DNA from: Muscardinus avellanarius | Lineage: Eukaryota > Chordata > Mammalia > Rodentia > Gliridae | Reading direction: 5' to 3' | NCBI GenBank assembly: GCA_963383645.1 | Contig: OY726561.1 | Coordinates: 30,732,826-30,796,825 of the forward strand | DNA: 64,000 bases | Shown: positions 25,215-37,594 of the stretch, piece by piece | How positions within the stretch are numbered: the stretch's first letter is position 1 | How the letters are laid out: every line of letters begins with the position of its first letter | Made by a program: the position numbers and the translations under genes | The notes under the pieces: model-generated | Database searches by the model: none | Seen by the model: only the letters and a program-made list of their open reading frames with translations | Told to the model about the DNA's origin: nothing

Positions 25215-25440
25215 CTCTTTTGTAGTTTTTATTGATTTTTAATTTTTTAATTTTTTTTGTTTGTGCACTGTAGCCATACATCTTAAAGAAGGGGTACAAG
25301 ATGGTAGAGGCATAGAGGCACATAACAACTCAGCCCTTAACCAATTCCCACTCCATTCCCTCCTCCCTACCTCCTTTTCACTTTTGGCTTAGTGATTAAC
25401 TTTGATATGTTTGTGAATGTATGTCATGCATGATGTTTAA
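25215..25440 (-). mobile_element. L1 3'UTR fragment, minus strand
   Basis: 3' end (gtgcactgtagccatacatc on the plus strand) followed by 3'UTR with ggcttagtgattaac, closely related to the copies at 1650 and 60664. Confidence 0.85.
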
Positions 25441-27451
25441 AAAATGTTTTTAGAACTTCTTTTTTTTTTTAAATAACTTCTTATATTTTAATAAGCACTT
25501 CCTTATTTTCTCAAAATATCCTGCAAATATATTAAATATAAAGCCAATAAACTTCATTTAACCCATAACAATTCTGAAAATGAAATTAAATTAAGCTGAC
25601 TAAAGACATTATCAAACATTTCATATAAAATTTATTTCATATTTTTAGGGAAATAAATTTTAAGTGCTGCTTTTTAGTAATTGAGTGCTATATCTTACCT
25701 CAATTTTGAAACATTTAATTGAAATATTAGGGCAACCTCCATTGTAAACCAGTTCTGGTTTGGTAAAGTGAAATGTAGTATTGTATATTAAGTTGATTTC
25801 AGATATTTTATCTGAATTTAGTTCTGTAGTCTGGATGGAATATTATGGAAATAATTCTAGGTAATTCTTAACATTTTTTTGGTAATCCCCAAATGTAGGT
25901 GACTCTCATTTTAGATATACTCAAGCCATTATGAAATTACCTTCAAATGGTAGACACTATGGCTCAGGAAATCAGATTGCTTCTGCAATGAGATCCTTTA
26001 GGATAGGTAAATTCACTTGCTTACTTAATTTGTCAGTGCTTTAGCATAGTGTTATTCTTAAAAACACATTCTTATTGCTGAACCTGAGGAACTAATAATG
26101 GCAGAAGCATGTATGAGGTTAGCTTATAATACTTATTATTTAAAGCATTTATTTATCCTAAAATATATCTGAACTCTTCTCTAAAAGAAACAGTGATTGA
26201 GGTCAAGATCATTATAATGAAAATGATGTAGAAAATATATTAGAGCAAATTGTGTACCAAAAGCAAGTTCCATATTTTCAAATTTGATGTTCAATATTTT
26301 TTATTTCTTATATAATTTTTATAGTTATCCTTTTTATTTTATGTTAATTTAACACAAAATCCCTTTCTGCAAACTATTTTTAAAAGTACAGTAAATAGAG
26401 TGTCCTATTCACCAGAATTAGATATAAAGTCATTTTTTAAAGGGTAGAATTTCCAGGAAAATATGCTTAAATGCTTTCCCAAAGGAAGAGAAATTTCAGT
26501 GGAGCCAGGGAAGTGGTCTAGGGGAAGGAGAGTGGGAAGACTGAGATGGATGAAGGAATCACTACCATTGGCTTGATTTACATACATGAGAATGCCAATG
26601 TCAATCCCAGTACCCTGTGTGGGCTAGCAGGAATGGCGCATGAGCTAGGGGAAAGCTCACCAAGTGTTCTGCACATGTATGTCACTATCAACATGATTTA
26701 CATGAAACATTGTTTAGCAACTTGTCTAGTTGCCTGTCCTGAGGAATAAATTGCCAAAAAAAGTAATCATAAAGTGAATTTAGACAGAAACCTAGACACA
26801 GTCACCTATCATTAATTAGATCCCAGTAGCTTTTCATCTGTTATCATTACAACTTCTCTTTTTCTCTCAGGACTGATATACTTCTATTTGTTTTCCCTGT
26901 GTATTTAGTGCCCTCTTTTGCTTTTTAAAGCGCTGCAAGTTTATGAATGGATACATATATAAATATAGATATTTTGAAAGTAATGTCAAACATGGAAGCT
27001 TTAAATGTATTTTATTTATTGCTACCACTAGATTTTGAAAAAAACTGCATTGATTGCTTTTACTCATGAGTTTCAGTTTTAGTGATTCATTTAAAATTGG
27101 ACATGGGAGAGTTTAGAAATACATGTTTAGACAGTCTGAAGCAAAACTGTGTCATACAAAAATGATCAGTCTACTTAGTATAATTCTATTATTGTCCCTG
27201 CAATATAAAACCTGGATTCTTTAAACTAAATGAAATTTTTCTTAAAAATTGGAAATTTAAAAATATTATTTATCATTATTATTAACACTAATAATTATAT
27301 GTGTTGATGATACATAGTGTGATAATTTGATAAAGTTTTACAATGTATCATGATAAAATCAACAAAATTAGCATTTGTATCTCCTTAAACAGATCATTTA
27401 TTTCTTTTGGGAATCTTTAAACTTTTTTTTAGTTCTTAAAAAATATATAAC
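25441..27451. other. AT-rich unassigned sequence
   Basis: About 2 kb with nothing supported. The 67-codon frame at 26546-26749 (starts MDEGITTIGLIYI) lies in a slightly GC-richer patch but matches no family I know. Confidence 0.4.
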
Positions 27452-27655
27452 AAAGCCAGGCATGGTGGTGCACGCTTGTAATCCCAGCATTGGGAGGTTG
27501 AGACAGAAAGATTGAGGTTACAGAGAGCCTCAGCTACTTAGGCCCTTAGCAACTCAGTGAGACCCTGTTTCAAAATAAGGAATAAATAATAGGGCTGGGG
27601 GTGTAACTCAGAGGTAGAATGCCCCTGGATTCTACTCCCAGTACAGAAAAAAAAT
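27452..27655 (+). repeat. B1-dID SINE, plus strand
   Basis: It runs from agccaggcatggtggtgcac to the ID-like part agggctgggggtgtaactca and a poly(A) tail. It carries the longer variant with cctcagctacttaggccc in the middle. Confidence 0.92.
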
Positions 27656-28173
27656 GTATATGCATATGCATAACAAATTGTTTTAAAAAATAGCCACTCT
27701 CCTGTGCTACATACTATCAGAAATGATTTCTTCTAAATCTATTTTGATGATACTTTTTAGGGCAGAATAATATTGGGTGTTTAATTTTAATTATATGTTC
27801 TAAAAGAGTCCCTAAAGCAGAAATGAAAAAGCATACACACTTTAAAAGTACTGGTTTGTTACCCCTTTATAGAAAAGAAATAATAGCAAAAAGCTCTTGA
27901 TGTATCTCTGACACTGAGGTAATTGCTTTTAAAATACATAGTATAAAATTAACTTTGATTTTGTAGGATCCTGAGGGGCAATTATAATTGTAGGGTTGCA
28001 GATGTCTCTGATAACTTAAGAATGTAGAAATCTTAAACATATGCGTAAATTATAAGTTAAAAGGTAGTTAGAAATAGCACTCTGTAATTTGAAAATTGGT
28101 TTACTAATAACCATCATAATTGAGGAAATTATGTTAGCAGATAAAATAAATAACAATTTGGAAACATGTATTA
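27656..28173. other. Unassigned sequence
   Basis: Nothing supported. Confidence 0.4.
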
Positions 28174-28431
28174 GAAAAATTGATTTTCTTTTTTCATGTG
28201 TGTGTGTGTGGTACTGGGTGGGAGTGTAACCCGGGAGCTTTTCTACCTCCGGGCTATTCTACCAGACTTCTTCTTTTACATTTTATTTGGAAACAGGGTC
28301 TCACTAGTTTGCTGAGAGCTTCACTAAGTAGCTGAGGCTGGCTTCGAATTTGGGCGATCTTCCTGTTTCAGCCTCCAAGCACTGGGATTACAAGCATGTG
28401 CCACCACACCTGGCCTGAAAAACTGATTTTC
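28174..28431 (-). repeat. B1-dID SINE, minus strand, with target duplication
   Basis: The tail on the plus strand is a short (TG)n (28198-28210), followed by ggtactgggtgggagtgtaa and ending ccaccacacctggcc. Flanking repeat gaaaaa[t/c]tgattttc at 28174-28188 and 28417-28431, one mismatch. Confidence 0.93.
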
Positions 28432-28531
28432 AACCTATCATTAATACAAGACAAAAACTAAAAATCATTCGCTTTATAATGTTTAGGCATGCATATGTAC
28501 ATATGTATATTTAAATTATGTCAGTAAATTG

Positions 28532-28536
<5 letters not shown>

Positions 28537-28586
<50 letters not shown>

Positions 28587-28595
28587 CATACATAC
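28537..28595. repeat. (TA)n then (CATA)n microsatellite
   Basis: About 22 TA units followed by three to four CATA units. It lies immediately before the next SINE. Confidence 0.95.
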
Positions 28596-28600
28596 AGGTT

Positions 28601-28839
28601 CCCCGTACTTTTTTTTCTGTGGGTCTGGGGATGGAACCCATGGAACCCAGAGGCATTTGACCTCCATGCTATACCCCCTGCCCAAGTTTTTATTCTTTAT
28701 TTTGAAACAGGGTTTCACTGAGTTGCATAGGGCCTCATTAAGTAGCTGAGGCTGTCCATGAACCTCAATCCTCTGGTCTCAGCCTCCCAAATGCTGGGAT
28801 TACAAGTGTTCACCACCACGCCCGGCTCCCTGTACTTTT
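28601..28839 (-). repeat. B1-dID SINE, minus strand, with target duplication
   Basis: It belongs to the second SINE variant (ggtctggggatggaaccc, ctataccccctgccc, aagtagctgaggctg). Flanking repeat ccccgtactttt at 28601-28612 and ccctgtactttt at 28828-28839. Confidence 0.92.
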
Positions 28840-31096
28840 CTAAGCACAGTTTAGAATCAAGTCAAAGTCTTAAAAATATTCTAAGAATATGGTTTTTTTT
28901 TAGAAGTTTTTTAATTACCATCATCTTGCAGCTTCGATAATCTCTTCATATTTGCTCTAGTCTGGTATAGCTGTAGTATGTTTACCCATTTGTGTACCTC
29001 CTGCAGTGTTTGGTGATTAGGATGTTGTAGGAGTCCCTTAAATCCATGTGGACTGTTCATCTTTATGTTTATATTGCATGTTTATTGGTTCAGTAATCCA
29101 GCTTTTGTGAGCTGGAATCCCTTAGGAGGACCCAAGTGTTGTTATCCTTAAAGATGTTAGCATTTAGAAAATTTGGAAGGTAGAAGTACTTTTAAAGTCA
29201 CAGCCGTTCTATGAAAATCCTTAAATACTCCTTATAGTGACGTTATAAACATGAGCTAGGTTAATAGATCAGCCAGTGTAGGTTCACAGGTGGGATCCTG
29301 CTGTAATCTTCTGTATTTGGAGTGGTCTTCAACATAGGATGCTTTCAGGGTGACACTTAGAACTTTTAGAAAATATATCACTTTCCCAGGAAAGTGCTGC
29401 AGAGGAGAATAGATTTATAGACCTAGAAGCCTTTTATGCAGAGCTGTAGATCACTGTTGCCAACCAATGAGACTGGCCTACCCCCCCCCAAATATTCACC
29501 ACAGTATCCTTTGTCTTGTCTTCCTGTGTTGAGATAACAATTCAATTAGATTTTTTGTATCTGAAATTTGAAACTTCTCTTTATTCTAAATCTCTTTTCT
29601 TGATTCCCCTTTCCAATATGATGCCATAAACAAATGTTTTGAGTTAGGTTAGTCTGTCAGGAATGCTAGATCTAAAAACGCAGTGTAAATGTAGACAGGT
29701 AGTTAAAAATCCAGTACCATAAATCACTGCACTTACCATGTGTTTGTGAAGGCATATGATTAAAAACAGGACTTGGGTTAGATAGAAAAAGAAATCTAAT
29801 AAGGTTCTTTAAGAATGACAGTATTATCAGGTGCACAATTATAACTCTTATACAGAACATTTTTTTAATAAAAGAAAACAGGTCCAGTAGTTATTGCCAC
29901 TCCATGTGTATAAGACTTATAATAGTTTATTCTATAATATTGACTCTTTGCAGAAACCCCTCATGTTTAATTATAAAACCTATTACAACCTAGTTGATGA
30001 ACTAGGTAAAGTTACAATTCCCACTTGTTAAAGAATATTACGTACAAATATCACAGAGTGAAAGAACAGCAACTCTTTCCTATTATATGACATTTGATTA
30101 AAATATCACCATTCATGGTAGTCTTGTGTAATTTTCAGTAGAAAACATTTTTGACTAAGCCCATATGATTTTAATAGGTGAATATTATCACTTACTTATA
30201 AACATTTCCATATTTTCATCCAGAGAATTATTATTAATAATCACATTTGTGCCGAATGTTCATTCATATATAAACAGAAAAAGTTTTACACAAAATTACT
30301 TTTACACATAGGCATAATATTTGCGTTTATTATAAATTGAAGACAAATATAGATATATGTTAAAACACATATTTAAGTGGCAGAACAAATAAATGTAATT
30401 ATAGCCATAGCCTTAACAAAAATCTTACTTGTTAGTATATACTTCTGTTACAGCTAAGGTTTATAAAATTATACTACAGAGAGATGTTTTATTCAGCACT
30501 GTATTTGGGCTTGAGTTCTTTTGTCTTCTGTCTGAAAAAATCAGCTTCCATAGAAAATGGTCATTTTGACGGCAGCTATTTCTGGTTAGGTGCTGCCACT
30601 AAGGATATTTGTCCAAATAGGAGGTGCAAAAATATTCTGACTGCTACTGGCTAATCTGTATCCCTTTACAGCTATTAATGACAACTTGAATATTAGCTTA
30701 AGATGTCACACCAGTGTTATGGTTATTTCAAAAAGAGTTTTTATTTAATAATATGCACCTCTCTTTTACTCTTGTAGTATGAAAGATAATTAACAGGTTT
30801 TATCTGTGGGTCAGTTGGGAAACTGTTTTATTCATGGACAAAAAATAACAGAGAATAAAGAATTTCAGACTTTGCCATCTCATGATTGTCCCTTCCACTG
30901 CTATGGAATTTGATTTAATGTATTCCCAGCCCTAGACACCAGTCACTGTTTCAATATTAGAAATTCTAGAAGTATGATCTTGCTATGGTTTTACCCCAAG
31001 GACAAGATGATGCACAACTCTGCTATATTTGATGTTTTTATTTTCTCGGGTACTGTTTGCAATCACCAAGAAGAGGACATGGTAATTTATGTTACT
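28840..31096. other. Unassigned, single-copy-looking sequence
   Basis: About 2.2 kb without a recognisable repeat. The first 650 bases are less AT-rich than usual here. No exon structure is supported. Confidence 0.4.
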
Positions 31097-31110
31097 CTTT
31101 TTTTGAAATA

Positions 31111-31345
31111 TTTTTTTTTTTTTTTTTTTGTTTTTTTTTGTTTTTTTTGTTTTTTTTTTTTTAATTTATTTTTTATTGGTGCAATGTATTCATACATCAT
31201 AGTGGTATAAATAAGATACTTTTGTAGACATACATGCACACATCGCCCAGTTAGCCCCTACCCGATCCCCACCCCATTCCCTCCCCATCCCTCCTTCCCA
31301 CGCTTGGCTTAGTGGTTGACATCTAGTATTATAGCAATTTATACA
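31111..31345 (-). repeat. L1 poly(A) tract and terminal 3'UTR
   Basis: The plus strand shows an interrupted T tract (31111-31162, with G every 8-10 bases), then the L1 end ttattggtgcaatgtattca and a C-rich 3'UTR (31255-31300), up to ggcttagtggttgac. These are homologous to the 3'UTR tails at 1650, 25215 and 60664. On the minus strand an AATAAA signal lies just before the A tract. Confidence 0.85.
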
Positions 31346-32066
31346 ATATTAACATTGATAATCTCACATAACAGTTTCATTTGTCTGGTACCAAACTTTT
31401 GATGACTTAAAGATAATATTTTAATATTTCTTTTTGCTTTCTTTCTTACCAGAGAATATTTTTTTTCTTTTTTTTTTTAGGTGAAACTATCATACATTTA
31501 TTTATTTATTTTTCAGAAAAAAAATCTATCCTGATATGGAATATGGGCTCTAGATACCCAAAACAGTCTCAAAGAAGAACAAAGCTAGAAGATGTATATT
31601 TTCTGATTTCAAACCATATAAAGCTACAATAATTGAAACAGTGTAGTACTGTTCTAAAGGCAGATATATAAACCATTGGAGCTAAATAAAAGCCTAGAGA
31701 TAAATTCTTCCATACATTGTCAAGTTATTTTTGACAAGGTTTCCATGAACTTTTGGTGGAGGAAATACTAGTCTTTTAACTAAATATTGTTGAAAAATAA
31801 TAATAAATGAAAAATAATAAAATTGGACCCTTACCTAACACATATACAAATATTAACTCAAAATAGATAAAGGACCTAAATATAAATCTTAATACTATCA
31901 GCTTTTAGAAGAAAATCTGGGTCATAAAACCTCACAACATTGAAATTGGAAGTGATTTCTTGGATATGATTTCAATGGCACAGGCAACAAAAGGGTAAAT
32001 AAACTCCCTTAAAAAATAAAAAAATATTGTATATCCAAAGACAATGTAAACAGAGTTAAAAGTTAC
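31346..32066. other. Foreign insert within the L1 3'UTR
   Basis: This interval does not match the 3'UTR of the other L1 tails in the window. Its left part (31346-31515) is AT-rich with two T runs. Its right part is an older L1 piece in the opposite orientation, listed separately. The 3'UTR seems to begin normally for about 40 bases after the ORF2 stop (32106 down to about 32067) before the insert. Exact edges are uncertain by tens of bases. Confidence 0.55.
31520..32066 (+). pseudogene. Old L1 ORF2 fragment, plus strand, broken
   Basis: The order of words matches the C-terminal third of L1 ORF2 in sense: gatttcaaaccatataaagc (the DFKLYYKA region), attggacccttacctaac, agcttttagaagaaaatctg, then ggcacaggcaacaaaagg. 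It has many stops and frameshifts, so it is far older than the intact L1 around it and lies in the opposite direction. Confidence 0.75.
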
Positions 32067-32106
32067 TGATGCTCTTCCAAGAGTTCCTCCTATGACCCAT
32101 TTCTCC

Positions 32107-35100
32107 CTAACTCTCACATATTAGGGAAAGCATCTGATTTCTTATTTTTTGTGCCTGACTAATCTCACTTAGCATAATGTCCTCCAGCTCCATCCATTTC
32201 CCTGAAAATGATGTAATTGAGTTTTTTTTGATGGCTGAGTAAAATTCCATTGTGTACATATCCCACAGTTTTGTAATCCATTCATCTGTTGATGGACATC
32301 TTGGCTGGTTCCATAGTTTGGCTATGGTGAATTGTGCAGCTATGAACATAGATACACATGCATTAGTTTGATAGTTTGGTTTCTTTTCTTTTGGGTAGAT
32401 ACCCAACAGTGGTATTGCTGGATCAAATGGTAGATTTGTTCCCATTCTTCTGAGGATTCTCCATACTGTTTTCCAAAGTGGTTGCACTAATTTGCAATCC
32501 CACCAACAATGTCTTAGAGTTCCCACTTCTCCACATCCTCGCCAGCATCTGTTGTTGTTTGTGTTTTGAATGATGGCCATTCTAGTTGGAGTTAGGTGAA
32601 ATCTCAGGGTAGTTTTGATTTGCATCTCTCTGATTGCCAGTGATGTTGAGCATTTTTTCATGCATTTATTGGCCATTTGAATTTCTTCTTTTGTGAAGTG
32701 TCTATTTAGTTCATTTGCCCATTTTGTTATTGGATGTTTTGTTTTCTTAGTGTTGAGTTTCTTGAGTTCTCTGTATATTCTAGATATTAGTCCTCTATCA
32801 GTGGTGTAGGTGGCAAAAATCTTCTCCCATTCTGTTGGCTCTCGATTGAGAATCTTGATAGTTTCCTTTGCTGAACAGAAGCTCTTCAGTTTCATGCAAT
32901 CCCATGTATTGATTCTCCTTTTAATTTGTTGTGCTTTTGGGGTCTTGTTGAGGAAATGTTTGTCTGTGCCTATGTGTTGTAGTGTTGGACCTATGCCCTC
33001 TTCAAGGAGCTTCAAAGTCTCTGGTTTAATTTCCAAGTCTTTGATCCATCGTGAGTTGACTTTTGTACAGGGTGAAAAAGTGGGATTAACATCCAATTTT
33101 CTGCATATGGTTAACCAGTTTTGCCAACACCATTTGTTAAAGAGGCTATCTTTTTTCCAGTGTATGTTTTTGGCCCCTTTGTCAAAAATCAATTGGCTGA
33201 AAGTGTGTGGACTTGTTTCTGGGTCTTCTATTCTGCTCCATTGGTCTATATATCTGTTCTTTTGCCAGTACCATGCTGTTTTTATTACAATGGCTTTGTA
33301 GTATAGTTTAAAGTCAGGTATTGTGATTCCTCCTGCGTGGTTTTTGTTGCTGAGAACTACCTTGGCTATTCTGGGCTTTTTGTTATTCCAGATAAATTTA
33401 AGGACTGATTTTTCTATGTCTGTGAGGAATGATCTTGGTAGTTTAATGGGCATTGCATTAAATCTGTAGATCAGTTTTGGGAGTATGGCCATTTTAATAA
33501 TATTTATTCTGCCAATCCATGAACATGGAAGGTCTTTCCATCTTCTAAGATCTTCTTCGATTTCTTTTTTCAGTGTTTTATAATTTTCTTTGTAGAGATC
33601 TTTTACCTCCTTGGTCAAGTTTATTCCTAGGTATTTTATTTTTTTGTGGGAGATCCTGAGTGGAAGTGTTTTCTGAATTTCTTTTTCAGTGGATTTATGG
33701 TTGGTGTACAGGAAAGCTTCTGATTTTTTAAGATTGATTTTGTATCCAGATACCTTGCTGAATTTGTTGATCAGTTCTATAAGCCTTTTGGTTGAGTTTG
33801 TTGGGTTTTCTAAGTATAGTATCATGTCATCTGCAAATAGTGAAAGCTTGAGTTCTTCTTTTCCTATTTGTACTCCTTTGATTTCCTTTTCTTGCCTTAT
33901 TGCTCTGGCTAGAGTCTCTAGTACTATATTGAAGAGAAGTGGTGATAGTGGACATCCTTGTCTCGTTCCAGTTTTTAGGGGGAATTCTTGAAGTTTTTCC
34001 CCATTTAATATGATGTTGGCAGTGGGCTTATTGTAGATTGCCTTAATAATGTTGAGATATGTTCCTTCTATTCCAATTCTCTGCAGTGTTTTTATCATAA
34101 ATGGATGTTGAATTTTATCAAATGCTTTTTCAGCATCTATTGAGATGATCATGTGGTTTTTGTCTTTGATTCTGTTTATATGATGAATTACATGGATTGA
34201 TTTTCGTATATTGAACCAGCCTTGCATCCCTGGGATGAACCCTACCTGGTCATGGTGAATGATTTTCTTGATGTGGTTTTGAATGCGTGTTGCTAGTATT
34301 TTGTTTAATAGTTTTGCATCCAAGTTCATCAGAGATATAGGCCTGTAGTTTTCCTTCCTTGAACTGTCTTTATTCGGTTTGGGTATTAGTGTGATGTTGG
34401 CTTCATAGAATGTATTTGGGAGAGTCCCGGTTTTTTCTATTTCCCGAAATAGTTTGAGTAGTATTGGGATTAGTTCTCCTATAAAGGTTTTATAGAATTC
34501 ACTTGGGAAACCATCTGGTCCTGGGCTTTTCTTTGATGGTAAGCTCTTTATTGCTGTTTCAATCTCTTTAATTGTTATTGGTTGGTTTAAGTGTTCTATA
34601 TCTTCTTGACTCAGTTTAGGAAGGTTGTATTTATCTAGGAAGTTGTCGATTTCCTCCAGGTTTTCCATTTTGTTGGAGTATAGTTTTTCAAAGTAGTTTC
34701 TGATAATCCTCTGGATTTCTACGCTGTCAGTAGTAATGTCTCCTTTTTCATCCCTTATCTTCATAATTTGGGTTGATTCTCTCTTTTTTTTAGTTAGGTT
34801 GGCTAATGGTTTATCAATCTTGTTAATTTTTTCAAGAAACCAGCTTTTAGTTTTGTTGATTTTCTGTATTGTTTTTTTATTCTCTATTTCGTTAATTTCT
34901 GCTCTAATTTTAATAATTTCCCGTCTTCTGCTGGCTTTGGGGTTCAATTGTTCCTGCTTTTCAAGGGCTTTGAGGTGTGTCATAAGGCTATTTATTTGAA
35001 GATTTTCTGTTTTTCTTATGTGAGCACTCAGTGCTATAAATTTTCCTCTTAATACTGCCTTCAAAGTGTCCCAGAGGTTTTGATATGTTGTTTCTTTATT

Positions 35101-35934
35101 TTCATTTGTTTCTAGAAATTTCTTGATTTCACCTCTTACATCTTCTATGACCCATTCTTCATTCAGAAGTGTGGTGTTCAGTCTCCACATGTTTATGTTG
35201 TTTCTCTGAGTCTTCTTATAGTTGATTTCTAGTTTTATTCCATTATGGTCTGAAATGACACAGGGAAGTATGTAACATTTTTTAAATTTGCTAGTGCTCA
35301 TTTTGTGTCCCAGGATGTGATCTATTTTGGAGAAGGTTCCATGAGCAGCTGAGAAAAATGTAAACTCTGCTGTAGTTGGGTGAAATATTCTATATGAGTC
35401 CAACAGGTCCATTTGGTTAATGGTGTTCTTTAGTTCTGAGACATCTTTACTGACCCTTTGTCTGGAAGATCGGTCTAGTATTGTGAGAGGTGTGTTGAAG
35501 TCTCCCAGTATTATTGTGTTGGGATTTATGTGTGACTTCATATCACAAAGAGTTTGATTTATGAAAGTAGCTGCCCCTATGTTTGGGGCATAGATGTTGA
35601 TTATTGTTATTTCCTCTTGCTGGACTATTCCTTTTACCAGTAAGATGTGACCTTCTTTGTCTCTTCTAATAAGTTTGGGTTTGAAGTCTAACTTGTCTGA
35701 TATCATAGTTGCTACTCCTGCTTGTCTTCGAGTACCATTAGCATGGATTACCTTGCTCCAGCCCTTTACCTTGAGTTTGTTCCTATCTTTACTTGTAAGG
35801 TGTGTTTCTTGTAAGCAGCAGATGGATGGATTCTGGCTTTTAATCCATTTTGCCACTTTATGTCTTTTTATTGGGGAGTTGAGGCCGTTTACATTAAGTG
35901 TGATTATAGAGAGATAATTTTTAATTCCCAACAT
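32107..35934 (-). CDS. L1 ORF2 protein: endonuclease and reverse transcriptase, intact
   Basis: A single 1275-codon frame, the usual L1 ORF2p length. In the L1 family this protein nicks target DNA at TTTT/AA sites and uses the free 3' end to reverse-transcribe L1 RNA (target-primed reverse transcription). The N-terminal APE-type endonuclease (about residues 1-239) keeps N14, E43, Y115, D145, N147, T192, D205, D229 and H230. The reverse transcriptase region (about 500-780) keeps the SIDAEKAFD block with D600, the RQGCPLSP block (658-665) and the FADD catalytic box at 700-703. The C-terminal zinc-knuckle-like motif C-x3-C-x7-H-x4-C is intact at C1130, C1134, H1142 and C1147. It starts 45 bp after the ORF1 stop, so it must be translated from the same bicistronic RNA by reinitiation, as in other L1s. 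No stop or frameshift is visible. Activity is inferred, not shown. Plus-strand frames opposite this gene are shadows. Confidence 0.97.
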   Translation of the reverse strand: MLGIKNYLSIITLNVNGLNSPIKRHKVAKWIKSQNPSICCLQETHLTSKDRNKLKVKGWSKVIHANGTRRQAGVATMISDKLDFKPKLIRRDKEGHILLVKGIVQQEEITIINIYAPNIGAATFINQTLCDMKSHINPNTIILGDFNTPLTILDRSSRQRVSKDVSELKNTINQMDLLDSYRIFHPTTAEFTFFSAAHGTFSKIDHILGHKMSTSKFKKCYILPCVISDHNGIKLEINYKKTQRNNINMWRLNTTLLNEEWVIEDVRGEIKKFLETNENKETTYQNLWDTLKAVLRGKFIALSAHIRKTENLQINSLMTHLKALEKQEQLNPKASRRREIIKIRAEINEIENKKTIQKINKTKSWFLEKINKIDKPLANLTKKKRESTQIMKIRDEKGDITTDSVEIQRIIRNYFEKLYSNKMENLEEIDNFLDKYNLPKLSQEDIEHLNQPITIKEIETAIKSLPSKKSPGPDGFPSEFYKTFIGELIPILLKLFREIEKTGTLPNTFYEANITLIPKPNKDSSRKENYRPISLMNLDAKLLNKILATRIQNHIKKIIHHDQVGFIPGMQGWFNIRKSIHVIHHINRIKDKNHMIISIDAEKAFDKIQHPFMIKTLQRIGIEGTYLNIIKAIYNKPTANIILNGEKLQEFPLKTGTRQGCPLSPLLFNIVLETLARAIRQEKEIKGVQIGKEELKLSLFADDMILYLENPTNSTKRLIELINKFSKVSGYKINLKKSEAFLYTNHKSTEKEIQKTLPLRISHKKIKYLGINLTKEVKDLYKENYKTLKKEIEEDLRRWKDLPCSWIGRINIIKMAILPKLIYRFNAMPIKLPRSFLTDIEKSVLKFIWNNKKPRIAKVVLSNKNHAGGITIPDFKLYYKAIVIKTAWYWQKNRYIDQWSRIEDPETSPHTFSQLIFDKGAKNIHWKKDSLFNKWCWQNWLTICRKLDVNPTFSPCTKVNSRWIKDLEIKPETLKLLEEGIGPTLQHIGTDKHFLNKTPKAQQIKRRINTWDCMKLKSFCSAKETIKILNREPTEWEKIFATYTTDRGLISRIYRELKKLNTKKTKHPITKWANELNRHFTKEEIQMANKCMKKCSTSLAIREMQIKTTLRFHLTPTRMAIIQNTNNNRCWRGCGEVGTLRHCWWDCKLVQPLWKTVWRILRRMGTNLPFDPAIPLLGIYPKEKKPNYQTNACVSMFIAAQFTIAKLWNQPRCPSTDEWITKLWDMYTMEFYSAIKKNSITSFSGKWMELEDIMLSEISQAQKIRNQMLSLICES

Positions 35935-35979
35935 GTTAAGATCTTATTTCTGTTTAAGATACTGTTTATTCTTCTTTGC

Positions 35980-36897
35980 TTAGTTGTCTGCTGGATGGGA
36001 ATTCTTGTTTCTTTGGTTCTGGCGTGTATTACCCATTTCCTCTTTGCAGTTAATCTCCTTGAGTATTTTCTCTAGCGCTGGTTTTGAAGACATAAATTCC
36101 TTCAGTTGCTGTTTGTCATGGAAGCTTCTTATTTCCCCATCTAATTTGATGGATAGTTTTGCTGGGTAGGAAATTTTTGGCTGGAAGTTGTGTTCTTTCA
36201 GAGTTTGGAATATGTTACTCCAAGCCCTTCTGGCTTTCATAACTTGGTTTGGGAAGTCTGGAGTGATTCTAATTGGTTTGCCTCTGTATGTCACGTGGCC
36301 TTTTGTTTTTGTTGCCTTTAAGATTCTCTCCTTGGCTTCCACATTAGTCATTTTGACAATTATGTGGCGTGGGGATCCTCTTCTCTGATCCTGTCTAAAG
36401 GGAGTTCTATAAGTTTCCTGGATCTGTGTATCGACCTCTTGCTCTATGTTTGGAAAATTTTCTGCTATTACTTCCTTGAAGAGATTGTTGATCCCTTTGG
36501 TTTCACCTTCTTTTCCCTCCTCTATTCCAATTATTCTTAGGTTAGCTCTCTTGAACTGGGCCCATATTTCTTCAATGTCAGATTCCTGCTGTCGGGTTTT
36601 TTTTTCTAAATTAGAAACTATGCGTTCATTTTTAGAATGATCATCTTCAAGGAGCGAGATTCTATTCTCCATGTGGTCTAATCTGTTGTTTATACTTTGG
36701 ATTGAGGCCTTTACTTCATTAATTGCATCCTTTATCTCTTTTTGACTCTCTCTAAATTCTTTTCGAAAGTCCTCTATTATTTCTAAAGTTATTTTCCTAA
36801 TTTGATCTTCTAGAGATCTTTGGATTTCTGTGTTATCAGATTCTGATGTTGTGGGGTTGTTGGCATTCACTGCTCCATTGTTATTTCTCTTTCCCAT
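35980..36897 (-). CDS. L1 ORF1 protein: RNA-binding coiled-coil chaperone, intact
   Basis: A 305-codon frame. In L1 biology this protein forms trimers that coat the L1 RNA and help ORF2p. The start MGKRNNNGA is the first in-frame Met. After a short polar N-terminus, residues about 25-115 have long heptad-like Leu/Ile/Glu/Lys runs (EIIEDFRKEFRESQKEIKD, ENRISLLEDDHSKNERI), fitting the trimeric coiled coil. An RRM-like domain follows (about 120-210, with ANLRIIGIEEG) and then the conserved C-terminal domain (about 215-290), including the basic stretch MKARRAW and the LKEHNFQPKISYPAKL region. The length is close to mouse and human ORF1p. The frame is undamaged. Plus-strand frames opposite it are not genes. 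Confidence 0.96.
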   Translation of the reverse strand: MGKRNNNGAVNANNPTTSESDNTEIQRSLEDQIRKITLEIIEDFRKEFRESQKEIKDAINEVKASIQSINNRLDHMENRISLLEDDHSKNERIVSNLEKKTRQQESDIEEIWAQFKRANLRIIGIEEGKEGETKGINNLFKEVIAENFPNIEQEVDTQIQETYRTPFRQDQRRGSPRHIIVKMTNVEAKERILKATKTKGHVTYRGKPIRITPDFPNQVMKARRAWSNIFQTLKEHNFQPKISYPAKLSIKLDGEIRSFHDKQQLKEFMSSKPALEKILKEINCKEEMGNTRQNQRNKNSHPADN

Positions 36898-37594
36898 GAT
36901 TTTGGAAGTTTGTGCCTTCTCTGGGTTCTTCCCCGAGTCACTACGAGTTCACTTAAGATGCTCTGGATCTCGTGTCTGTGGTATCTCAGTCACCACTACT
37001 CCTTAACTGGTTTGTATCACAAAGTCTCAGACCCAGGGAGTCAATCAAGGCTGCTTAGACCGTGGGGAGTGCCAAGTTGGGCGTTCTCCAGTGGGGAGTT
37101 GTGACTATGGTATGATATCTCTGCCACTGCCACTCCCCCCCTGGGCTGCACTGCTAAAATCTCCGACCCAGGGAGACTATCTGCGCAAGTCCCTGGGAGC
37201 GCAGTACTGGGATTTTTTCCCTAGGGGTCACAATTTGACTCACGGTTATTGAGTGCGCTGATGGAGCTGTAGTGAACTTGGTGGATTCGCTGCTGCCGCC
37301 ACTGGCAATATGGCACCACTGCCACGCCCTTGGCCGTGATGCGGCGTATTTCTTCTCTGGTTTTGAACTCCGCTCTGAGTCCCTGCCAGTTGTGCTGTGC
37401 TCGGCCCTTGGGAGCTTTAGATGTTCCCTGCACCAACAAAACTGCTGACTGCCGCCCGGCTGTTCAGCACCTGCTCACCTCAGCTCGCTGTCAACCGCTC
37501 CTCTCAGGCTCCTGGTGGCTGGTTGAATGGATTGGTCTAGGGCCGTCCGGTGAACTCACCACTGCCGCCAGCAGTAAGACGCTGCTTCTGCGTC

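Noticed and set aside
32810..33306. Plus-strand frames of 163 and 61 codons and several more across 33.1-36.6 kb
   Set aside because: They lie opposite the intact L1 ORF1 and ORF2 genes and are antisense shadows without domains.
32107..36897. Possible exogenous or endogenous retrovirus, because of the reverse transcriptase
   Set aside because: The APE-type endonuclease, FADD box, coiled-coil ORF1, poly(A) tail and absence of LTRs show a LINE-1, not a retrovirus.
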